Shown piece after piece: positions 7,191-11,186 of a stretch of 11,186 bases of DNA. How positions within the stretch are numbered: position 1 is the stretch's first letter; each line of letters opens with the position of its first letter. The stretch covers positions 1 through 11,186 of the forward strand of contig CBDUYN010000255.1 of assembly GCA_965371445.1 (NCBI GenBank), written 5' to 3'. The translations under genes and the position numbers were made by a program. The stretch comes from DASWIG01 sp965371445 (lineage in GTDB: Bacteria > Acidobacteriota > Thermoanaerobaculia > Multivoradales > J023). The notes under the pieces were generated by a model that saw only the letters and a list, made by a program, of their open reading frames with translations, was not told where the DNA came from and searched no databases.

Positions 7191-7310
7191 ATGAAAGACA
7201 CAAGCTCGACGGCCGGACGACGCATCGGACCGCGTGCCACGATTGTCGGCATCGCCATTCTCGCCTTGCCGGGGCGATCCGCCCGACTTTTAGGTGCCCC
7301 CCATTTCTAG
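7191..7310 (+). pseudogene. 5' remnant of a membrane-anchored or exported protein
   Basis: An ATG at 7191, with AAGGGAG 8 nt upstream, begins MKDTSSTAGRRIGPRATIVG followed by IAILALPG. This is a basic N-terminus leading into a hydrophobic stretch, as in a signal peptide or membrane anchor. The frame then runs into a long hairpin (7291-7329) and stops at 7310 after 39 codons. The good ribosome-binding site and the sudden end right at the edge of the IS21 remnant suggest that insertion or deletion of that element removed the rest. The original function cannot be told. A true 39-residue membrane peptide is the alternative. Confidence 0.45.
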
Positions 7311-7329
7311 AAGAAGTGAGGGGCACTTA
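7291..7329. repeat. Long hairpin just upstream of the istA fragment
   Basis: Left arm 7291-7307 (TAGGTGCCCCCCATTTC) and right arm 7313-7329 pair over 17 positions: 14 Watson-Crick, two G-T and one mismatch, with a 5-base loop. The AGGGG that would serve as Shine-Dalgarno for the ATG at 7331 lies in the right arm, and the stem ends one base before that ATG's preceding TAG. It has no T tract, so a terminator is unlikely. Masking of the transposase ribosome-binding site is a possible role, by analogy with other IS elements. Confidence 0.65.
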
Positions 7330-7330
7330 G

Positions 7331-7702
7331 ATGAAGTACCGCCACTACCTGGAGGAGCTAGCGAAGAAGCCGCAGGCGGTTCGCCAGGTGGCCCCCGAGC
7401 TGCTCGCTGAGCTCGGCGAGCCCTACCCAAAGCTCTGGGAGCTCTTGTGCGCTCGTTATGACGAGCGGGAAGCCTCGCGTCTTCTAGCGCGCATCTTGGG
7501 CGCCGTCGTCGACCACGGTGAGCAGCCTGTCGCCGAGGCGTTGGTAGCCGCCCTTGCCGGAGGAGACGTCGATCACCTGAAGCTGCCCCGGCCGTCCGAG
7601 CGAACCGGGGTCGTTGCGGTGCCCGAGGCGCTCGCCGGCTATGAGATCGAAAGCGCCCAGGCCAGCGACTACGACCTGGATCTGGGCGAGGAGGCGGCAT
7701 GA
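7331..7702 (+). pseudogene. istA: istA, C-terminal fragment of IS21 transposase
   Basis: The 123-residue frame matches the C-terminal end of IS21-type transposases (KPQAVRQVAPELLAELGEP, then ILGAVVDHGEQPVAEAL, then VPEALAGYEIE). Full IstA proteins are around 500 residues and carry a helix-turn-helix domain and a DDE catalytic domain. Both are absent, so no transposase activity is expected. The fragment starts at an ATG directly after an in-frame TAG, with AGGGG 7-8 nt upstream, so it may still be translated. It overlaps istB by four bases (ATGA), the normal coupling in IS21. Whether the short form is only decay or a retained accessory peptide for IstB cannot be decided from the sequence. Confidence 0.8.
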
Positions 7703-8454
7703 GTGACGCAGCTCGCAACGCCGTCCTTGAGGAGCAGATCCGGACGCTCAAGCTGCCGGCGATCGGCCGTGAGCTGGCCACTGTGGCACGTCAGGCACGC
7801 GACAGCGGCTGGCCCTACGAGGACTTTCTTCGCGAGCTGCTCGACGTCGAGATCCGCTCGCGGGAACAGAAGGCGTCGGTGCGCCGCCGGCGCGAGGCTC
7901 GCTTCCCCGACGTCAAGACCCTGGAGCAGATCGATTGGAGCGCGTTGAAAGGAGTCTCGCGGCCGAAGCTCCACGAGCTCGCTTCGTGCGCCTACCTGGA
8001 CGACGGCGAAGACATCGTCATCGCCGGTCCTGTCGGGACCGGCAAAAGCCACCTGGCCATCGCCCTCGGCGTCGAGGCCGCGCAACGGCGCCATCGAGTG
8101 CTCTTCGTGCGCGCTGCCGACCTCGTCCAGCAGCTCCTGGAGGCCCGAGACAGCCGTGAGCTTGCCCGGCTGCAGCGGCGCCTCCAACGCGTTCGCTTGC
8201 TGATCATCGACGAGATGGGCTTCGTGCCCTTTGATCGCGCTGGCGGTGAGCTGCTCTTCAACGTCTTCTCGGAGCGCTATGAACGCCGGTCGACCTTGGT
8301 GACCACCAACCTCGCCTTCGGCGAGTGGGTCCGCGTCTTCGGCGACGAGAAGCTCACGACGGCGCTTCTCGATCGGCTCAGCCACCATTCCCATATCCTC
8401 ACGACCCGCGGTGAATCCTACCGCCGGGCCCACCGAAAGGCGCAGAAGAGGTAG
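7699..8454 (+). CDS. istB: IstB, AAA+ ATPase of IS21 transposition
   Basis: IstB helps IstA choose target DNA by forming an ATP-bound oligomer on DNA. This 251-residue copy appears intact: N-terminal helical domain (1-90), Walker A GPVGTGKS (110-117), Walker B LLIIDEMG (167-174) with Asp171 and Glu172, a sensor stretch TLVTTNLAFGEW (199-210) and the conserved DRLSHHSHIL near 225-234. Length and order fit the family. It starts inside the istA stop (ATGA) and relies on that upstream reading frame for coupling. With istA truncated it probably has no partner here, though it could act with a full element elsewhere in the genome. Confidence 0.95.
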   Translation: MSDAARNAVLEEQIRTLKLPAIGRELATVARQARDSGWPYEDFLRELLDVEIRSREQKASVRRRREARFPDVKTLEQIDWSALKGVSRPKLHELASCAYLDDGEDIVIAGPVGTGKSHLAIALGVEAAQRRHRVLFVRAADLVQQLLEARDSRELARLQRRLQRVRLLIIDEMGFVPFDRAGGELLFNVFSERYERRSTLVTTNLAFGEWVRVFGDEKLTTALLDRLSHHSHILTTRGESYRRAHRKAQKR

Positions 8455-8474
8455 GATGCCGTCAACGCCTGAAG

Positions 8475-8503
8475 AAGGCAGAAAGGCAAAAGGCAGAAAG
8501 GCA
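8475..8503. repeat. Short direct repeat AAGGCAGAAAGGCA, two copies
   Basis: AAGGCAGAAAGGCA occurs at 8475-8488 and again at 8490-8503, a 15-bp period, just after the istB stop. It is purine-rich and may have formed by slippage; no role is evident. Confidence 0.6.
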
Positions 8504-8600
8504 GTTCAGTGAAGCGCGTCATGGCCGTCTGTAGCTGTTGATGGCGCGGTGCCCGCGGTCATGCACGTTGCTGGCTCGGGCCGAGAAAACAGGCCCTGGG

Positions 8601-8639
8601 TGGGTCAGTTTCCGATTGCCGGACTGGGTCAGTTTCCGA
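8601..8639 (+). repeat. IS21 right-end terminal repeats
   Basis: TGGGTCAGTTTCCGA occurs at 8601-8615 and 8625-8639, a 24-bp period. Multiple direct copies of a TGGGTCA-type motif near the ends are characteristic of IS21 elements, where they bind the transposase. About 150 bp separate them from the istB stop. Confidence 0.75.
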
Positions 8640-8684
8640 GCGTTGCCAACAAGGGGCTGCCGAGCTCCGGATCCGCCGTCGGCT

Positions 8685-8891
8685 GGGGCTTACGCGAATT
8701 CGTGTAAGCCCCCGAGTCCCCCTCTTGAGGGGCTTACACGAGCTCACCGCGGTCGGATAAGCCTCGGCGTTTTCGGATAAGCCCTTTAGAATCAACAGTT
8801 TGAGAATCCAGGAGGGGGCTTATACGAACTGGAGCGCTTCGGATAAGCAGAAACGGGCTTCGGTGGTCGTTCAGGGGCTTACGCGAACTGG
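8685..8891. repeat. Array of eight GGGGCTTAYRCGAA motifs in both orientations
   Basis: Plus-orientation copies lie at 8685-8698, 8729-8742, 8815-8828 and 8874-8887. Reverse copies (TTCGGATAAGCCC or TTCGTGTAAGCCCC) lie at 8699-8712, 8753-8763, 8772-8784 and 8838-8848. The first two abut as a 28-bp near-perfect palindrome with one mismatched pair. Two plus copies extend further as ACTGG. No ORF of note covers the array. The variable bases are confined to the middle (TTA-Y-R/C-CGAA), a pattern like a protein-binding site. No known IS end or attC site matches. A binding or crossover site for a tyrosine recombinase is a hypothesis only. Confidence 0.75.
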
Positions 8892-8903
8892 CTCATCTCA
8901 GGA

Positions 8904-8933
8904 TTGACGCCGACGCTGGGCTCGGCGTAGACT
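8904..8933 (+). promoter_or_regulatory. Promoter with predicted leaderless start
   Basis: TTGACG (8904-8909) and TAGACT (8928-8933) are separated by 18 bp. Transcription would begin near 8940, which is the A of an ATG opening a 55-codon reading frame, so the mRNA may be leaderless. It lies directly after the GGGGCTTAYRCGAA array and is the likely promoter for the methyltransferase at 9111. Confidence 0.6.
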
Positions 8934-8939
8934 GCCTAA

Positions 8940-9107
8940 ATGACTGAGGACGAAGGACTAGACGATTGCCTGGCCGAAGTACGGAGAATGCTCCGCCGTA
9001 CTACGGGGAATGTTCTCAAGGCATGTCAATGGGCGCATAAGCGCCGTTCCGCGAGGGGCGGGAGACGGCGAATACCCTGTTCGGTGGCGAAGGGAACTCC
9101 GGAATAG
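8940..9107 (+). CDS. Small ORF (55 aa) upstream of a methyltransferase, function unknown
   Basis: The ATG at 8940 falls where transcription from the 8904-8933 promoter should start, so translation could be leaderless; there is no Shine-Dalgarno. The predicted peptide starts acidic (MTEDEGLDDCLAEV) and continues strongly basic (RRMLRRTTG, then AHKRRSAREGRRR), with three Cys. It has no recognised domain and no membrane segment. Its TAG at 9105-9107 is three bases before the ATG of the methyltransferase, the spacing of a coupled pair. It may be a leader peptide, a small protein, or a gene remnant. Support is the promoter position and spacing only; codon-level evidence for coding is weak. Confidence 0.35.
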   Translation: MTEDEGLDDCLAEVRRMLRRTTGNVLKACQWAHKRRSARGGRRRIPCSVAKGTPE

Positions 9108-9110
9108 CCG

Positions 9111-9914
9111 ATGATGCGGACCGAAGAAGAGATGGTCGCCTATGCCTTGGAAGTGGAGGCGTCGCTCCTTCCCCACGTCCCGGAGCTTCTCGCCGATCTC
9201 GAGGAACTGGGCAGTGACGCTGAGCTAATCGTGCAGGTCCTTCGGGAGATCGATCTCCCGGAAGACTCCCGCGTCATCGATCTTGGCTGCGGGAAGGGTG
9301 CGACGGCAGTCGAGATTGCGAATGCGCTCGGGTATCGCGTCTTGGGCGTGGAACTGTTTGAGCCGTTCGTCGAAGCCTCCCGGGTTGCTGCAAGCGCTAC
9401 CGGGGTCGCCGAGCTTTGCGAGATCCGGCATGGCAACATTCTGAAGCTCGCCGGCGAAACAGAACCAGCAGACGTCGTCGTGTTTTCCGCATTGGGCGAT
9501 GTGTTCGGTCCTCTCGACGCGACGGTCGGGGTGATCCGTCGCTTCGCCAAGCCTGGAGGCGTGATCTTGATCAGCGACGGATATCTCAAAGAAGGGGCAT
9601 CGGCAGACTTCCCGGGCTTCGAGAACTACGTAGGCCACGATGAGTCGGTCCGGCGGCTCACGGCCTATGGTGATTCGCTGGAGCGAGAAGTAGCGGAGCC
9701 AGCATCGACAGTACAACCGGGTAGTGACGACGAGGCGACACTGATCCGAGCTAGGGCTGAGAAGATCGCGCAAAGGCACCCTGAACTCCGGCGCGATCTG
9801 CTCGGCTACGCCGAGAATCAGGCGGCCGAGTACGCTTTCCTCGAGGCTCACTTCGCCGCAGTGCTGTGGGTTCTCCGAAAGACTAAAGAGGCCGCCTCAG
9901 AACCAGATTGGTGA
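9111..9914 (+). CDS. Class I SAM-dependent methyltransferase, 267 aa
   Basis: The protein has a helical N-terminal lead (1-50), motif I VIDLGCGKG (55-63) for S-adenosylmethionine binding, an acidic residue ending strand 2 (Glu81 in LGVELFEPF), a motif II-like DVVVFSALGD (121-130) and the FAKPGGVILISDGYL stretch (145-159) as strand 5. The C-terminal YAENQAAEYAFLEAHFAAVLWVLRK is a helix seen in small-molecule methyltransferases of this type. The substrate is unknown. The start is ambiguous between 9111 and 9114 (two adjacent ATGs) with only a weak GGAA upstream, which would fit coupling to the small ORF three bases before. It stands alone otherwise and appears complete; the last few residues (AASEPDW) run into an imperfect GGCCGC/GCGGCC inverted repeat at 9890-9921. 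Confidence 0.85.
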   Translation: MMRTEEEMVAYALEVEASLLPHVPELLADLEELGSDAELIVQVLREIDLPEDSRVIDLGCGKGATAVEIANALGYRVLGVELFEPFVEASRVAASATGVAELCEIRHGNILKLAGETEPADVVVFSALGDVFGPLDATVGVIRRFAKPGGVILISDGYLKEGASADFPGFENYVGHDESVRRLTAYGDSLEREVAEPASTVQPGSDDEATLIRARAEKIAQRHPELRRDLLGYAENQAAEYAFLEAHFAAVLWVLRKTKEAASEPDW

Positions 9915-10419
9915 AGCGGCCACGGAACCAACCGGATCCAGCGGACCAGAAAGCTCGGCTTTCGCCTTCGCATTCTGGCCGCTGATCCGGGAGACGTTCT
10001 GCGGCTTGGTGAGCGGAGCCGGCGTCTTCGGCCGACATCGAAGTAGCTGAAGTGTACAGTTCTCAGTTCTCGCGTAAACCCTTGCCACCTTGTCTTGTTT
10101 GCCTTTCTTGCCATGCTTTTCTCTTCTTCTTGGTTTCCTGGTCGAGCAGGATTTTGAACAGGTTTCACTTCCATTGTGAGTCCTGAGGCCGGCCGGACGT
10201 ATCCCGGTCTCAGCCGGCGATGGCTGCAAGGAAGGCAAGGAAGGCAAGGGAGGTCTCTTCGAGTTGGCCGTCGAGCTGGCGCCGCCGGTTTCGCCGCTCC
10301 AGGCTGCGGACCACCGCACGGAGCGAGACACCTGAGACCAGGTAGTGAAATCGCTCAGGTCCCAGGTCTGGCACCGTTCGGAATCGGGCCGGATCCGCCA
10401 AAAAGTGAGAATTTTTGTC
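9915..10419. other. Intergenic stretch with low-complexity and diverged repeat sequence
   Basis: No convincing gene is seen on either strand over about 500 bp. It holds three 9-bp tandem units of the CAAGGAAGG type (10227-10253), pyrimidine-rich tracts around 10090-10140, and CAGTTCTCGCGTAAACCC (10064-10081). The last resembles a reverse copy of the GGGGCTTACGCGAACTG motif with a 2-bp insertion. Several ORFs cross it, but their translations are Arg, Ser and Pro rich and look spurious. Confidence 0.5.
10064..10081 (-). repeat. Diverged copy of the GGGGCTTAYRCGAA motif
   Basis: Read on the minus strand this is GGGTTTACGCGAGAACTG. Compared with GGGCTTACGCGAACTG (8875-8890) it has one substitution and a 2-bp insertion. 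The 11-mer AAGGGTTTACG is repeated exactly near the window end (11170-11180) in the other orientation. Confidence 0.4.
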
Positions 10420-10877
10420 AGGTTTTCCTGAAAATCGGTCCGGTAACGCCGACGGTCCCGTTTTGCCCGATTTAAGAGCCCATTTTTCAGGACGGGACGT
10501 CTTTTGCCCTGAAGAAATGTCTCTCGGTCATGAAGTTTTCCTCTCTTGCGGGCACATCGGTGCGATCTGACGGCGTATGGACGTCTTCGGTCGGGCAAAA
10601 CGCCTTTTTCGGACTCACTGGCGAGCCTTTGGCCCGGGAATGTGAATCGAAATGTTCCAAGGCCGCCGTTTTGCCCCGGGCAAAGGACGAGCCAACGCCG
10701 ATTGGAAGTCTTTTGCCCAGGGCAAAAGACTTCCCTTTCTGGAATGGACGCTCTTGGACCGCGGCAAAAGACGGCCCAGCGTCACTTGCTTGGCCTTCGC
10801 CGCAAACAAAAGACGGGCAAGTCTTAAATGGCCGCGATTCTCCCGGACAAAAGGGCAGCCAGCGGAAAGTGCCGCGG
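10420..10877. repeat. Array of about eleven ~42-bp units with a palindromic TTTTGCCC-N-GGGCAAAA core
   Basis: Core centres fall near 10428, 10469, 10510, 10550, 10592, 10635, 10677, 10719, 10761, 10803 and 10844, spacings of 40-43 bp, mostly 42. The best cores are at 10669-10684 (TTTTGCCCCGGGCAAA) and 10711-10727. Others keep one half, for example TTTTGCCC at 10461 and 10502, and GGCAAAAGAC or ACAAAAGAC at 10763 and 10806. The roughly 25 bp between cores vary freely. The period equals four turns of B-DNA, and also fourteen codons, so open frames on both strands show 14-residue periodicity. Spacing varies by one or two bases, which favours a DNA or RNA element over a protein repeat. Function unknown. 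Confidence 0.7.
10704..10734. repeat. Perfect 31-bp palindrome in the 42-bp array
   Basis: The arms GGAAGTCTTTTGCCC (10704-10718) and GGGCAAAAGACTTCC (10720-10734) are exact reverse complements around a single A at 10719. It is the most symmetric member of the array, extending the shared core by GGAAGTC on the left and GACTTCC on the right. Confidence 0.9.
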
Positions 10878-10989
10878 TTGGCCTCGACCCCGTCCGGCCG
10901 CTTGCCGAACCGGCTCTCGGAGCCGCTCCTCGTCGCGACCGGGATGGAATCCGGTCCAGAGCCACCGGTCACGCCGCCGAGGCGTGATA

Positions 10990-11009
10990 CCTTTCCGGAC
11001 ACGGAAAGG
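10990..11009 (+). promoter_or_regulatory. Hairpin overlapping the SDR ribosome-binding site
   Basis: CCTTTCCG (10990-10997) and CGGAAAGG (11002-11009) form a perfect 8-bp stem with a GACA loop. The right arm includes most of the AAAGGAG Shine-Dalgarno for the dehydrogenase frame at 11023, so pairing would hide it. The pairing is seen; the regulatory role is inferred. Confidence 0.5.
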
Positions 11010-11022
11010 AGAACCGTCCCGG

Positions 11023-11151
11023 CTGAGCGAGACACCCGTAGCTCTGATCACCGGCGCAGGCAGCGGCATCGGCGCGGCGTGCGCGCGCGAGCTCGCGGCG
11101 CGCGGCTACCACCTCTTCCTGATGTCGTCCTCTCTTAGGGTGCCACGGTAA
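11023..11151 (+). pseudogene. Short-chain dehydrogenase/reductase, N-terminal fragment
   Basis: The frame reads SETPVALITGAGSGIG then AACARELAARGYHLFLMS. This is the first beta-alpha-beta unit of an SDR oxidoreductase, with the TGxxxGIG dinucleotide-binding motif. After LMS the family pattern (normally a short Arg/Ser-rich loop, then the next helix) is lost and the frame ends at TAA 11149-11151. SDRs run to about 250 residues, so the gene is broken, perhaps by an insertion starting near 11125-11135. The codon where translation should begin is CTG (11023), with AGGAG 11 nt upstream, and no ATG or GTG is close. Either a rare start is used or the start is lost. The rest of the gene may lie beyond the window. 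Confidence 0.6.
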
Positions 11152-11186
11152 CCGAAGTCCTTTGCTATCAAGGGTTTACGGACGGT

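Larger units (their letters stand above)
7331..8651 (+). mobile_element. IS21-family remnant, left part deleted
   Basis: The element contains the last quarter of istA, a complete istB and an IS21-type right end with directly repeated TGGGTCAGTTTCCGA motifs. The right boundary is placed at a CA (8650-8651, in GTTGCCAACA) because IS21 elements end in CA, but this is approximate. Matching terminal repeats are not seen on the left, and about three quarters of istA is missing, so the element cannot transpose alone. Confidence 0.75.

Noticed and set aside
8685..8891. Integron attC sites
   Set aside because: The inverted motifs lack the RYYYAAC and GTTRRRY core sequences, and no integrase is seen.
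9032..9045. GGCGC-ATAA-GCGCC small hairpin inside the 55-codon ORF
   Set aside because: A 5-bp stem is common in GC-rich sequence. Its resemblance to the GGATAAGCC motif is too weak to count as another copy.
9848..10174. 108-codon minus-strand frame overlapping the end of the methyltransferase
   Set aside because: It is antisense to a real gene at one end, Arg/Ser rich, crosses low-complexity tracts, and has no recognisable domain.
10210..10401. 63-codon minus-strand frame ending in SLAFLAFLAAIAG
   Set aside because: The hydrophobic end comes from the 9-bp CAAGGAAGG tandem repeats read in reverse; nothing else supports a gene.
10420..10877. CRISPR array
   Set aside because: The repeated cores are degenerate, often only half present and fully palindromic, intervals are near 25 bp, and no cas gene is in the window.
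10487..11035. Minus-strand 182-codon frame with 14-residue repeats (xSFAxGK pattern)
   Set aside because: Because the DNA repeat is about 42 bp, several frames on both strands show equally good 14-residue repeats. The start is a GTG without support, and unit lengths of 40, 41 and 43 bp would break a true protein repeat.

Overview
GC-rich bacterial DNA, most likely from Acidobacteriota (Thermoanaerobaculia-like). Three things point there: a long MacB/FtsX-type permease of the 'acidobacterial duplicated orphan permease' (ADOP) kind with no ATPase gene beside it, a secreted-domain remnant with the NGHYWVF / TDTSAFATCP signature, and a broken YncE-type beta-propeller gene. The phylum is inferred from family recognition, not from a marker gene.

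Layout. Positions 3-53 carry a pair of inverted short repeats (TCGGATAAGC and GGGGCTTATACGA). From 142 to 3702 most genes lie on the minus strand: a small lipoprotein (142-396), a helical protein of unknown function (1107-1484), a serine alpha/beta hydrolase of lower GC than its neighbours (1494-2348), the 5' remnant of a propeller gene whose start codon reads ATA (about 2580-2904), and a VapBC toxin-antitoxin pair (2999-3702) with a clear promoter and palindromic operator. The plus-strand secreted-domain remnant (546-845) is followed by a strong terminator. From 3896 the plus strand carries the ADOP permease, the tail of a lost alpha/beta hydrolase translationally coupled to a METTL7-like methyltransferase, the 5' end of a lost membrane or exported protein, and then an IS21-family remnant (istA C-terminus, intact istB, terminal repeats up to about 8651).

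From 8685 to 8891 there is a dense two-orientation array of a 14-bp motif, GGGGCTTAYRCGAA. One unit of it resembles the pair at the very start of the window. Right after it come a consensus-like promoter, an uncatalogued 55-codon ORF whose ATG falls at the predicted transcription start, and a second class I methyltransferase (9111-9914). The rest is nearly gene-free but structured. About eleven units of roughly 42 bp, each centred on a palindromic TTTTGCCC-N-GGGCAAAA core, fill about 10420-10877, including a perfect 31-bp palindrome. The window ends in a short-chain dehydrogenase gene that breaks off after its nucleotide-binding motif.

Overall this is an accessory, rearranged island. It holds at least six gene remnants, a toxin-antitoxin module, a left-truncated IS and two unrelated structured repeat families. 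No recombinase that would act on the repeats is encoded here. The strongest candidates for something undescribed are the GGGGCTTAYRCGAA repeats (possible recombination sites bounding the island) and the 42-bp palindromic array.
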